Positions 1 to 8,023 of a DNA stretch of 64,000 bases are shown here, piece by piece. Each line of letters opens with the position of its first letter. The first letter of the stretch is position 1. The notes under the pieces are model-generated. The model was not told the origin of the DNA. It did not search any database and was given only the letters and a program-made list of their open reading frames with translations. The stretch spans positions 310,001 to 374,000 of the forward strand of contig NZ_JBHULM010000011.1 of the NCBI RefSeq assembly GCF_042684485.1, written 5' to 3'. The position numbers and the translations under genes are program-made. Source of the DNA: Oceanihabitans gracilariae. Its GTDB lineage: Bacteria > Bacteroidota > Bacteroidia > Flavobacteriales > Flavobacteriaceae.

Positions 1-219
1 ATACTAGGTACTGGTTGCCCTAAATGTAAATCAATGACAAAAGTGGTTACAGATGTAGTTTCAGAAAACAATATTGATGCTACTGTTGAAAAAGTAGAAG
101 ATATTATGGAAATCATGAAATTTAACATCATGACTACACCTGCTTTAGCAATTGATGATGTAATTAGTATTAAAGGAAGAGTACCTTCAAAAGATGAAGT
201 TTTAGATCTTTTAAAATAG
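1..219 (+). CDS. Thioredoxin-like small redox protein (ArsE-like), 5' end missing
   Basis: The reading frame is already open at base 1, so the start codon lies upstream of the window; the in-frame ATG at 34 is internal. The visible part begins with a Gly-Thr-Gly-Cys-Pro-Lys-Cys segment, a CxxC redox motif close to the N-terminus, followed by a compact thioredoxin-like fold ending in a conserved cis-Pro region (TTPALAIDD). This matches the small redox-active disulfide protein family (thioredoxin_3 type), which is about 77-80 residues long. It sits upstream of a permease, a CxxC lipoprotein and an ArsG-like permease, the arrangement seen in arsEFG-type clusters. There the small thioredoxin is thought to act with ArsF in reducing aromatic nitro-arsenicals. 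The redox role is well supported; the arsenical substrate is inferred from context only. Confidence 0.8.
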   Translation: MLGTGCPKCKSMTKVVTDVVSENNIDATVEKVEDIMEIMKFNIMTTPALAIDDVISIKGRVPSKDEVLDLLK

Positions 220-240
220 AAATAAAACAAATTATAGCAG

Positions 241-289
241 CTAAGCCTTATCCTGTTTCATCCAGATATATAAAACAGGATAAGCTTAG
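241..289. repeat. Long imperfect inverted repeat (17-bp arms, one bulge)
   Basis: Bases 241-258 (starting CTAAGCCTTATCC) pair with 273-289 (AAACAGGATAAGCTTAG) over 17 positions with a single bulged C, leaving a 14-base loop. It lies just after the thioredoxin stop codon. Neither side has a convincing U-tract, so it is either a weak terminator, an RNA-processing hairpin between the thioredoxin and permease genes, or a small repeat remnant. The remainder of the 220-505 gap is AT-rich and shows no supported gene. Confidence 0.55.
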
Positions 290-505
290 AAAATACAACA
301 AATTCTATTTGCATTTTATAGAGCTCATTCACGCTAAATGGAGTAAAAACAAGAAGCGTTTATTAAAGTGTACAAGATTTTTAGTTTTTAAAATTTACAG
401 TACACCTCTTAAAAATCTATCTATAACAGATAGCATTATCTACTATTAAAAGATTTACAGTAACAATATACAGTTACATAATAACACATTAAAAATTAAA
501 AGAAA

Positions 506-1480
506 GTGTTTGATTGGTTACAAAATTTTGCAGATTGGTTAATATATTCTGTTTTTAATATTGGAGCAGAAACACACTTAGGAACGGCTTTAAATTTCTT
601 TGTGTTTGATACCATTAAAATTCTTATTCTGTTATTCATTATTGTTTTTATCATGGGAATAGTGAATGCGTATTTTCCTATTGAAAAACTAAAAGACTAC
701 CTGAACAGAAAAAAACTATATGGTTTAGAATACTTTTTTTCTTCTGTTTTTGGAGCTATGACACCTTTTTGTTCTTGTTCTTCGGTTCCTTTATTTATTG
801 GTTTTGTTCAAGGAGGAATTCCTTTAGGAGTTATTTTCTCTTTTTTAATTACTTCTCCATTAGTAAATGAAGTTGCTGTTGCCATGTTTATAGGAATGTT
901 TGGTTTAAAGCCTACCTTAATTTATGTAGTCTCCGGAATTTTATTAGGAACATTTGGCGGTTGGTTATTGGGTAAATTTCAGCTAGAACACTTACTATCT
1001 GATTGGGCAAAAAAAATTCTTGAAAACAAAATGCAACACCAAGAATATCAAGAAGAAAAACTAACCTTTTCTCAACGACTACCTGAAATAACACATAGCG
1101 CATGGGATATTGTAAAAAATGTATTACTCTATGTAATTATAGGAATTGCAATTGGTGCTGCTATGCATGGCTATGTACCTGAAAACTTTTTTAACACCTA
1201 TTTAGGTGGTGGACAATGGTGGACAGTACCATTAGCAGTAATACTAGCTGTGCCAATGTATGCCAATGCAGCAGGAATTGTTCCTGTAATTCAGGTTTTT
1301 GTAGCAAAAGGTGTTCCTCTAGGTACTGCAATTGCCTTTATGATGGCAACAGTAGGTCTATCTATTCCTGAAGCTACTTTATTAAAAAAAGTATTATCCT
1401 TAAAGTTAATAGCCATCTTTTTTGGAGTGGTAACACTCTTTATCATCCTTTCTGGTTATCTATTTAATGTCCTACTCTAA
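506..1480 (+). CDS. Predicted permease, PF03773 (ArsP/YraQ-like)
   Basis: This 324-residue polytopic membrane protein has about eight hydrophobic segments. The family signature is visible around residues 88-105: a Thr-Pro-Phe-Cys-Ser-Cys-Ser-Ser-Val-Pro motif followed by a Gly-Gly-Ile-Pro turn and a Ser-Pro-Leu-Val-Asn-Glu stretch. A second half repeat is recognisable near residues 245-275. The family includes ArsP, which exports trivalent organoarsenicals, and other permeases of unknown or metal-related substrate, with the cysteine pair proposed to bind a thiophilic substrate. The start is a GTG preceded by an A-rich, weak ribosome binding site; no better in-frame ATG lies upstream. Its position between a CxxC thioredoxin and ArsF/ArsG-like genes argues for arsenical or other metalloid efflux, but substrate identity is inferred. 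Confidence 0.85.
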   Translation: MFDWLQNFADWLIYSVFNIGAETHLGTALNFFVFDTIKILILLFIIVFIMGIVNAYFPIEKLKDYLNRKKLYGLEYFFSSVFGAMTPFCSCSSVPLFIGFVQGGIPLGVIFSFLITSPLVNEVAVAMFIGMFGLKPTLIYVVSGILLGTFGGWLLGKFQLEHLLSDWAKKILENKMQHQEYQEEKLTFSQRLPEITHSAWDIVKNVLLYVIIGIAIGAAMHGYVPENFFNTYLGGGQWWTVPLAVILAVPMYANAAGIVPVIQVFVAKGVPLGTAIAFMMATVGLSIPEATLLKKVLSLKLIAIFFGVVTLFIILSGYLFNVLL

Positions 1481-1546
1481 AACAAAAGCTCAACTTTTAA
1501 ATAAAAGAAAAACAGAAGATTTACAAAAGCAATAAAAACTACAACA

Positions 1547-1987
1547 ATGCAAAAAACAATTTCATTTATCGCCATTTTAACTATAGCTTTTATACTAACA
1601 GCATGTAACAATAAAAGCGAAAACGCTACTCCTTCTTTAGATACATCTGTCTCAAAAATAGAAATTTTAGACTTTCATTCTACACACAGATGCATGACTT
1701 GTAAAGCCATAGAAGCAAACACAAAATACACGCTAGACACTTATTTTTCTGAAGAATTAAAACAAGATAAAATAAGCTTTCAAGTGATTAATGTAGATGA
1801 AAAAGAAAACGAAAAAATTGCTGAAAAATTTGAAGCTTCAGGAACAGCATTATATATAAATGTGATAAAAAACGGAAAAGAGTCTAAAATAGATCTAACC
1901 GAATTTGCCTTTATGGAAGGGAATGACAAAGAAGCCTTTTCCAAACAGCTAAAAACTAAAATTGATACCCAATTAAATACGCTGTAA
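1547..1987 (+). CDS. ArsF-like thioredoxin-fold lipoprotein
   Basis: The 146-residue protein starts with a lipoprotein signal peptide whose lipobox Leu-Thr-Ala-Cys ends at Cys20, so it is predicted to be membrane anchored. After a short Asn/Ser-rich linker a thioredoxin-like domain carries a Cys-Met-Thr-Cys redox motif at about residues 49-52. This layout (lipobox, then CxxC, then a stop codon abutting an ArsG-like permease) is that of the ArsF-family subunit proposed to reduce nitrophenyl arsenicals such as nitarsone and roxarsone. The downstream gene starts at the base right after this stop codon, so the two are very probably translated together. Reductase activity on organoarsenicals is inferred from family and context; a general thiol-redox lipoprotein is the alternative. 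Confidence 0.75.
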   Translation: MQKTISFIAILTIAFILTACNNKSENATPSLDTSVSKIEILDFHSTHRCMTCKAIEANTKYTLDTYFSEELKQDKISFQVINVDEKENEKIAEKFEASGTALYINVIKNGKESKIDLTEFAFMEGNDKEAFSKQLKTKIDTQLNTL

Positions 1988-2698
1988 ATGGATTTTTTAA
2001 AATCTCTTTTAGAGAGTTATAACATTCCTATTGTATCTGCTTTTGTACTTGGACTAATGACTGCTATTAGCCCTTGTCCTTTAGCTACTAACATCACTGC
2101 AACTGCTTATATTTCAAAAAATATTTCTAGCAAGAAAAAAGTATTTGTAAGCGGCTTGTTATATTCTTTAGGAAGAGGTTTTAGCTACACAACCATTGGT
2201 TTAATATTATACCTTGGTGCTAGCAAATTTCATATAGCACGATTTTTTAATCAAAATGGCGAAAAATATTTAGGCCCTTTATTAATTATAATTGGTTTAA
2301 TTATATTTAACGTTATTAAACTCCATTTTTTAGGAAAAACTAATTTTCAAGAAAAACTCTCCGAAAGATTTAAGAACAAAGGATTATTTGGTTCTTTTTT
2401 AATTGGTGTTGTGTTTGCTTTAGCATTTTGCCCATATAGTGCGGCTTTATTTTTTGGAATGCTAATACCAATAACCATTGCGTCTGCAGACGGTTTGTAT
2501 TTACCCATAATATTTGCATTTGGCACAGGATTGCCTGTTATTCTTTTTACATATTTATTAGCTTTTACAGCTGGAAAAATTGGCCTGTTTTACAATAAAA
2601 TAACAAAAATTGAAAAAGTAATGCGAAACATTGCAGGTATTGTTTTTATAATAACAGGCTTGTATTATGTTGCTATTTTTACTGGAATATTAAAATAA
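1988..2698 (+). CDS. ArsG-like efflux permease (CcdA/TauE-related)
   Basis: This 236-residue integral membrane protein has six hydrophobic segments in two halves. The first half has a Ser-Pro-Cys-Pro-Leu motif near residue 29 and the second a Phe-Cys-Pro-Tyr-Ser motif near residue 154, which is the paired Cys-Pro pattern of the CcdA/DsbD superfamily. Its start codon directly follows the stop of the ArsF-like gene. In arsEFG clusters ArsG exports trivalent aminoaromatic arsenicals made by the ArsE/ArsF partners; in CcdA relatives the cysteines instead pass reducing equivalents across the membrane. Either role fits the redox neighbours here. A family-level assignment is secure; the substrate is not proven. 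Confidence 0.75.
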   Translation: MDFLKSLLESYNIPIVSAFVLGLMTAISPCPLATNITATAYISKNISSKKKVFVSGLLYSLGRGFSYTTIGLILYLGASKFHIARFFNQNGEKYLGPLLIIIGLIIFNVIKLHFLGKTNFQEKLSERFKNKGLFGSFLIGVVFALAFCPYSAALFFGMLIPITIASADGLYLPIIFAFGTGLPVILFTYLLAFTAGKIGLFYNKITKIEKVMRNIAGIVFIITGLYYVAIFTGILK

Positions 2699-2836
2699 CA
2701 AACACTGCCAACTATTTAGTAAGTGTTATACTGCTATTTTTTAAAAAATTTCTTCTAACTTGCTTTTAAACAAACATAATAGATTGTAAACAAAACACTT
2801 ACACGCCTATTATTTAGTAACACAAAAACAGAAAGA

Positions 2837-4318
2837 ATGGAAACAAGAGAAAACGCAATAGCGATGAGCAAGGCCGATTTTAGAAAAATTGGTTATGAAC
2901 TCATTAATACCATTTCAGATTTTTTTGATGAAATTCCTGAAAAACCAATTACAACCAATAAGACTCCTAAAGAATTACAACAATTATTAAAACATTCTAA
3001 CTTACCAAAAAATGGATTACCAGCCGATAATTTAATTTCTAATGCTAGTAAATTATTATTAGAACATTCTCTATTTAATGGGCATCCTAAATTTTTTGGT
3101 TATATAACATCGTCCGCAGCACCAATTGGAGCTCTAGCAGATTTACTAGCTGCTGCTGTAAACCCAAATGTTGGCGCTCAAATATTAAGTCCGATGGCCA
3201 CAGAAATAGAAAAACAAACCATTAAATGGTTAGCCCAATTTATTGGTGTATCACCAAATTATGGAGGTGTTTTAGTTAGTGGTGGTAATATGGCTAATTT
3301 TACCGCCTTTCTAGCAGCAAGAACAGCAAAGGCTCCAAAGGACATTAAAGAAAACGGACTTTTAAGTATGTCAAAACAATTAATTATATACTGTTCAAAA
3401 TCTACACATACTTGGATTGACAAAGCCGCTATTTTATTTGGGCATGGAACAAAATCTGTACGATGGATACCAACAGATGCTACTAACAAAATGAATATTT
3501 CCTTTTTAAAAGATACCATAAATGAAGATCTAAAAAAAGGACACCAACCATTTATAGTTGTAGGTACTGCAGGAGATGTAAGCACAGGTGTTGTAGATAA
3601 TCTTGAAGCTATAGCTTCTATTTGTAAAACCTATGACTTATGGTTTCATGTAGATGGTGCTTATGGTATTCCTGCTGCTATTGTTCCTGAATTAAAAGAA
3701 ATGTTTCATGGTATTCAAGAAGCAGATTCTATAGCGCTAGATCCTCATAAATGGTTATATAGTCCTCTAGAAGCAGGTTGTACTTTGGTAAAAAACCCAA
3801 AACATCTTATAGATACATATAGTTCTCATCCCGAATATTATAATTTTAATGCAACCGAAGATGGTGGATCTTTAAATTATTTTGAATACGGACTACAAAA
3901 TTCTCGCGGTTTTAGAGCATTAAAAGTTTGGCTTGCCTTACAACAATTAGGTGAAAATGGTTATACTAAGTTGATTAAAGAAGACATCGTTTTATCAAAA
4001 TATTTTTATGAATTAGCAGATAAGCAGGAAGAACTAGAAGCAGTTACTCAAAATTTAAGCATTGCAACATTTAGGTATAAACCCAAAAATTATAAAGAAG
4101 ACAACAATTATATAAATACACTTAATGAAACCTTGTTAGATGAATTACAAAAAGGAGGCGAAATGTTTTTATCTAATGCTATAATTGAAGGTAAATATTG
4201 TTTAAGAACCTGTATTGTAAATTTTAGAACTACAAAAAAAGATATAAAAGAGTGTATTAATATAATCGTTAAAGAAGGTAGAAAAACGCATAATAAGCTT
4301 CAAAAACAAATAATTTAA
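2837..4318 (+). CDS. PLP-dependent group II decarboxylase (aromatic amino acid decarboxylase-like)
   Basis: The 493-residue enzyme belongs to fold-type I PLP decarboxylases. The cofactor lysine lies in Asp-Pro-His-Lys-Trp at residue 305. The aspartate that contacts the pyridine nitrogen is in His-Val-Asp-Gly-Ala-Tyr (residues 271-276), and the ring-stacking histidine is in Thr-His-Thr-Trp near residue 191. Length is normal for the family, which includes aromatic-L-amino-acid, glutamate and 2,4-diaminobutyrate decarboxylases. The substrate cannot be told from the sequence; the Phe-Phe-Gly-Tyr-Ile segment near residues 86-90 recalls the aromatic decarboxylase branch. The gene stands alone with its own 138-base upstream gap containing a repeated TATTTAGTAA word, and ATG is the clear start. 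Confidence 0.85.
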   Translation: METRENAIAMSKADFRKIGYELINTISDFFDEIPEKPITTNKTPKELQQLLKHSNLPKNGLPADNLISNASKLLLEHSLFNGHPKFFGYITSSAAPIGALADLLAAAVNPNVGAQILSPMATEIEKQTIKWLAQFIGVSPNYGGVLVSGGNMANFTAFLAARTAKAPKDIKENGLLSMSKQLIIYCSKSTHTWIDKAAILFGHGTKSVRWIPTDATNKMNISFLKDTINEDLKKGHQPFIVVGTAGDVSTGVVDNLEAIASICKTYDLWFHVDGAYGIPAAIVPELKEMFHGIQEADSIALDPHKWLYSPLEAGCTLVKNPKHLIDTYSSHPEYYNFNATEDGGSLNYFEYGLQNSRGFRALKVWLALQQLGENGYTKLIKEDIVLSKYFYELADKQEELEAVTQNLSIATFRYKPKNYKEDNNYINTLNETLLDELQKGGEMFLSNAIIEGKYCLRTCIVNFRTTKKDIKECINIIVKEGRKTHNKLQKQII

Positions 4319-4425
4319 AAAAAGCATTTTTTCCTATATGAATTAAGAATAAAGCAAACTTAAATTTGATTAAAATTGGTTAATTTCGCTATATTCTTAT
4401 TACTATTTATAAAATGTTCTAAAAT

Positions 4426-5043
4426 ATGTTTGCAGAAATTTTTACTAAAATTCTTTTTTTAATTGCAGTGGTTGACCCTTTAGGATCTGTTCCTGTTTAC
4501 TTAGAAGCAACAAAACAACTAAGCGAAAAACACAAAAAGAAAGTAGCTATTAGAGCATCATTTATTGCTTTTTCTATACTCTTATTTTTTATAATTGTTG
4601 GGCAGATTATTCTTGAAGGTATGCAAGTTACTTTAGATGCTTTTCAAATTTCTGGTGGTGTTATTTTATTTCTTTTTGCTTTAACTATGATTTTTGGAGA
4701 AGGCAAACCAGAATCTGAAAAACACATGATTAACGACTATAAACATGTCACTATTTTTCCTGTTGCCATACCATCTATTGCCTCTCCAGGAGCTATAATG
4801 GCTGCAGTACTTTTAACAGATAATCATTTATATTCTATAGAACAGCAAGCAATTACCACGCTTTTAATTGCTGTAGTAATTACAATAACAATGTTTATTC
4901 TTCTAGCTGCAAACCTAGTACAAAAACGTGTTGGAGAGTATGGTATTACTGTAATTAGTAAAATTATGGGATTAATATTAGCTGCCTATGCAGTGCAAAG
5001 TATTTTAAGTGGTCTTAAAGATTTCTTTGTGGTATTAAAATAA
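4426..5043 (+). CDS. MarC family integral membrane protein
   Basis: The 205-residue protein is almost entirely hydrophobic, with six predicted membrane segments. It opens with the family's N-terminal motif Val-Asp-Pro-Leu-Gly-Ser-Val-Pro (about residues 16-23). Mid-protein it has Phe-Pro-Val-Ala-Ile-Pro-Ser-Ile-Ala-Ser-Pro-Gly-Ala-Ile, the conserved Pro/Gly-rich loop of MarC (UPF0056). Function in this family is not established; early claims of a role in multiple antibiotic resistance were withdrawn. The gene has its own upstream gap of about 100 bases and is followed 34 bases later by an OsmC-type gene, which could be co-transcribed. Confidence 0.9.
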   Translation: MFAEIFTKILFLIAVVDPLGSVPVYLEATKQLSEKHKKKVAIRASFIAFSILLFFIIVGQIILEGMQVTLDAFQISGGVILFLFALTMIFGEGKPESEKHMINDYKHVTIFPVAIPSIASPGAIMAAVLLTDNHLYSIEQQAITTLLIAVVITITMFILLAANLVQKRVGEYGITVISKIMGLILAAYAVQSILSGLKDFFVVLK

Positions 5044-5077
5044 CAAAAGCATGTAGCTGTCTAAAAAATAATTATTT

Positions 5078-5482
5078 ATGAAATACTCTATTCAAGCAAC
5101 TGCAACTGCTAAAAAAGATGCAGCAATGCACATAAAACAGTCTGATATTAATTTTGGTACTACTCCTGAATCTTCAGATAGCTTACCAAATCCTGCCGAA
5201 TTATTTCTAGGTTCTTTTTCTGCTTGCGTTTTAAAAAATGTAGAACGTTTTTCTGGTTTCATGCATTTTGATTATACCAAAGCAGAAATAACAGTAAACG
5301 CAATTCGTCTTGAAAAACCACCTAGAATGGACGAAATTCAATATCATTTACGCATTTACACTAAAGACAATACCTTAAATATTGATTTGCTTAAAAAGAA
5401 TATTGAAAAGTTTGGAACCATATTTAATACGGTAAAACTTTCTTGTGCTATTACTGGAGACATACAACTTATTACTAATTAA
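5078..5482 (+). CDS. OsmC/Ohr family protein
   Basis: The 134-residue protein has the OsmC fold pattern: a Pro-Asn-Pro-Ala-Glu-Leu-Phe-Leu-Gly-Ser segment leading to a first cysteine (Ser-Ala-Cys-Val, about residue 50) and a second cysteine near residue 122 (Leu-Ser-Cys-Ala-Ile). In OsmC and Ohr proteins these two cysteines form the redox centre that reduces organic hydroperoxides. Length is typical. It ends just before a hairpin that can terminate transcription in either direction. Peroxidase activity is inferred from the family; some OsmC members have other roles. Confidence 0.85.
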   Translation: MKYSIQATATAKKDAAMHIKQSDINFGTTPESSDSLPNPAELFLGSFSACVLKNVERFSGFMHFDYTKAEITVNAIRLEKPPRMDEIQYHLRIYTKDNTLNIDLLKKNIEKFGTIFNTVKLSCAITGDIQLITN

Positions 5483-5508
5483 AAAAGCACCAAAATGGTG
5501 CTATTTTT
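5481..5508. terminator. Intrinsic terminator between convergent genes
   Basis: An A-run, then AGCACC, a short A-rich loop, GGTGCT and a T-rich run form a small, nearly symmetric hairpin between the OsmC-like gene (plus) and the outer-membrane protein gene (minus). A- and T-runs on both sides let it serve both strands, although the stem is only 6-7 bp. Confidence 0.6.
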
Positions 5509-5533
5509 AAAGAGCTAATTCTAATTGCAAAAA

Positions 5534-6613
5534 CTAATCTAAGTCAAAACGCAATCCTAAAGAAATATTGTTTTGGTCTATTACTTGGTCTTTAAATAAA
5601 GGAGACAAATCATACTTTGCATATAGAGCAACATTACCAAAAGAAACATAGCTACTAACTCCGTAAACAAAAGAATTAGTGTTTAAATCGGTTTCCTTAT
5701 CCTTTACTCTATCTCCATCTATTTTATATTTTACTTTATGCATGGAACTTAAGTTCACTCCTGCATAACCACCTATTCCTATTTTAAACTTATTGTATGT
5801 AGAATATCTAAAATACGAATCACGTTCAATTTTTTTAGATGGACCAAATTCAAAATGTATTGGCACTACTAAGTTTGTAGATCTAAATTTTGATTTCTTT
5901 AAGTTAAAGGAACTTGTTTCTAATGACACAACGCCATCATTTTCTGTAAGGAATTGATCCTCTTTAACATCTAATTTATTCCATTGTACAGACAAACCAT
6001 ACTTTAATCGTACTGCATTTGTATTTTTAAATATACGTGTTTTCCAAGCCCAACCTAATTCTACAAATCCTGAACCTCCTAATTTATATGGTGAATCACT
6101 TAACGATTGTCCTTCAATTATGGCGTTATTAAATCCTATAGCAAAAACCATATCACTAGTAGTACGTCTATCATATTTTTTTGGTGCCTTTTTGTTTTTA
6201 GGGCCAATATAAATTCCACTTTTATCATACTCATAACTATCTTCTCCCTTACCTATTGAAATTACATATCCATCTAAATTGGCTCCAACATCAGATGTTA
6301 CTTCTTCATTTCTTTGTAATAAAGCAATTTTATTATCTATAATGGCTATTCTATTTTCAATATTTAATGCATGTTTTTTTGCTTCAGTTTGCTTTAATGC
6401 ATCTGCTTCTTCAATGGTGATTTCGCCAGTATCGAGTTTGTTATTTATAATAGCAACTGCATCTTTTAAAAACTCTTTTTCTTGGGTTTTCACTTCTTCT
6501 TTTTTAGCTTCTAAAAATTCAATTTTTAAACTATTTGGGTTTTCTTGTGCTACAGAAAATTGTGTAGCACACACTAAAATAATACCGATTACGTATTGGG
6601 TTATTGTTTTCAT
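5534..6613 (-). CDS. Outer-membrane beta-barrel protein with N-terminal coiled coil
   Basis: The 359-residue protein has a clear signal peptide (cleavage after Val-Ala-Gln, about residue 22). A charged, Lys/Glu-rich helical region that looks like a coiled coil follows (about residues 28-100). A C-terminal region of alternating hydrophobic strands ends in Leu-Gly-Leu-Arg-Phe-Asp-Leu-Asp, typical of an outer-membrane barrel. It is the last gene of a sigma factor / anti-sigma-like / barrel cassette, 30 bases after its neighbour. No specific function is recognised; the family is annotated only as porin-like in Bacteroidota. The cassette suggests it responds to, or is the main target of, the sigma factor. 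Confidence 0.7.
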   Translation of the reverse strand: MKTITQYVIGIILVCATQFSVAQENPNSLKIEFLEAKKEEVKTQEKEFLKDAVAIINNKLDTGEITIEEADALKQTEAKKHALNIENRIAIIDNKIALLQRNEEVTSDVGANLDGYVISIGKGEDSYEYDKSGIYIGPKNKKAPKKYDRRTTSDMVFAIGFNNAIIEGQSLSDSPYKLGGSGFVELGWAWKTRIFKNTNAVRLKYGLSVQWNKLDVKEDQFLTENDGVVSLETSSFNLKKSKFRSTNLVVPIHFEFGPSKKIERDSYFRYSTYNKFKIGIGGYAGVNLSSMHKVKYKIDGDRVKDKETDLNTNSFVYGVSSYVSFGNVALYAKYDLSPLFKDQVIDQNNISLGLRFDLD

Positions 6614-6643
6614 TTTGTTCGTTTTTTAATAGATGATTTATTT

Positions 6644-7408
6644 TTACTCGTTTCTAGTTGCAACTGCTGTTGTTGCTGTTTTAAGATTCTTTTCTATAAC
6701 TTTAAATATTTGTCCTCTTAACGATGGAGGCATTTCTGTTTCTACATTTTCTAGCAAGGCATTTGCATCTACACGTACTGTTTTAATGTTAGTATTATCG
6801 TTTAACTGAATGCTATTTTTAGCAGCAAGTAACAGTGCGTCTATTTCTGATTCGGAAGTTTTTAAAACTGCAATTTGAACTTCTTCATTCTCTGAAGCTT
6901 TCTCTATAGTTACAACAGAAGCAACAACTTCATCTTTAGATATTTTTACATTGTTTAATACTTTTGGTGCTTCTTTTACTTCTTTTTGTGCTATTACAAC
7001 AGGTGCTTGTTCTTTTTCTTTTCGGCTTTCTGCTTTTGAATTGGTAGTAGCAATACTATTTTGTTTTTGAATAGTTGATTTTTTAATTATTGTTTCTTTT
7101 AGCTTTTTTTCAGGTTCGTTAATGTTAATAGGATTTGTTATAGATTCAATTTTAGTTTCTTTTTCAGACTCAACAACTACTGGAGAAACCATATTTCTAG
7201 TAGCACCTACATTTCTAAATTGTTGCACTACAAACAATAAACCAATAAAACCTGCAGCAATACCAAACCACCAATACTTACTATTATTTTGTTTTTTAGC
7301 ATCTGCATTTAATTGCTGCTCTAAATGTTGCCAAGCATTTACAGAAGGCTCCATAGTTCGCTTTTCTAGCTTATCTTTTATATTTTCTTCAAATTTAATT
7401 GGTGCCAT
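6644..7408 (-). CDS. Anti-sigma-factor-like single-span membrane protein
   Basis: This 254-residue protein has a cytoplasmic N-terminal segment (residues 1-42) with a Pro-Ser-Val-Asn-Ala-Trp-Gln-His-Leu-Glu motif. That motif is frequent in Bacteroidota proteins encoded directly after ECF sigma factors. A single transmembrane helix (about 45-63) is followed by a long, charged, Lys/Glu/Thr-rich periplasmic region without a recognisable domain. The gene overlaps the sigma factor gene by 14 bases, so the two are translationally coupled. By position it is the likely anti-sigma factor, although no standard anti-sigma domain (RskA or ZAS with its His/Cys zinc motif) is visible. The function is therefore inferred. 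Confidence 0.65.
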   Translation of the reverse strand: MAPIKFEENIKDKLEKRTMEPSVNAWQHLEQQLNADAKKQNNSKYWWFGIAAGFIGLLFVVQQFRNVGATRNMVSPVVVESEKETKIESITNPININEPEKKLKETIIKKSTIQKQNSIATTNSKAESRKEKEQAPVVIAQKEVKEAPKVLNNVKISKDEVVASVVTIEKASENEEVQIAVLKTSESEIDALLLAAKNSIQLNDNTNIKTVRVDANALLENVETEMPPSLRGQIFKVIEKNLKTATTAVATRNE

Positions 7409-7958
7409 AACCTGTTGTGTTTAATTCTTTAATTTTATGCTGAAGTGCTTTTCTAGCTTTGAATAATTGGGATTTTGATGTGCTTTCAGAAATATCTAAC
7501 ATCTTCGCTATTTCTTGATGTTTATATCCTTCAATAGCATACATGACAAAAACCAATTTATATCCTTCTGGCAAATCATCTATGAGTTGCTGTATTTCTG
7601 CAACTTCCATATTGGTTTGTATATTATTAGAAAATTGCACATCTTCTACTTCTGCATCAGAAGAAAATTCAATTTGCTTTTTCTGCCTTAAAAAAGAAAT
7701 GGATTCTCTTACCATTATTCTGCGTATCCAACCTTCAAAACTTCCTTGGTTTTTAAAACTTTTTAAATTATGGAATACTTTAAAAAAACCATTTAACATG
7801 GCTTCTTCTGCAGATTGGGTGTCTTTAATATAATAACGACAAACACTTAACATTTTTGGTGCATGCAACTGGAACAATACGTGTTGTGCCTCACGATTAT
7901 TTTTAATTGCCTTTTTAATAAGCAAAGATTCATTTTTATGCAGTTGAATGACTTTCAA
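7395..7958 (-). CDS. ECF-type RNA polymerase sigma factor
   Basis: The 187-residue protein has sigma-70 region 2 (about residues 23-95, with Ala-Glu-Glu-Ala-Met and a Gly-Trp-Ile-Arg-Arg-Ile stretch). Region 4 follows at the C-terminus, with a helix-turn-helix (His-Gln-Glu-Ile-Ala-Lys-Met-Leu-Asp-Ile-Ser-Glu). Length and domain order fit group IV (ECF) sigma factors. The start appears to be TTG at 7958, because an in-frame stop lies a few codons upstream and the next internal ATG would remove part of region 2. It heads a three-gene cassette with an overlapping anti-sigma-like gene and an outer-membrane protein, a layout suggesting envelope stress or envelope remodelling control. Confidence 0.88.
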   Translation of the reverse strand: MKVIQLHKNESLLIKKAIKNNREAQHVLFQLHAPKMLSVCRYYIKDTQSAEEAMLNGFFKVFHNLKSFKNQGSFEGWIRRIMVRESISFLRQKKQIEFSSDAEVEDVQFSNNIQTNMEVAEIQQLIDDLPEGYKLVFVMYAIEGYKHQEIAKMLDISESTSKSQLFKARKALQHKIKELNTTGYGTN

Positions 7959-8023
7959 AATATTAGTACGTATTACTTTCTATTTATAAAGACGCAAAAA
8001 AAATAAAAAAGGTTGCCTGAAGT

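Noticed and set aside
912..1103. Minus-strand open frame inside the PF03773 permease
   Set aside because: It is antisense to a well-supported membrane protein gene and shows no domain or start signal.
2699..2836. Repeated TATTTAGTAA and inverted GTAAGTGTT/AACACTTAC words ahead of the decarboxylase
   Set aside because: Arms are short and the DNA is AT-rich; too weak to call an operator.
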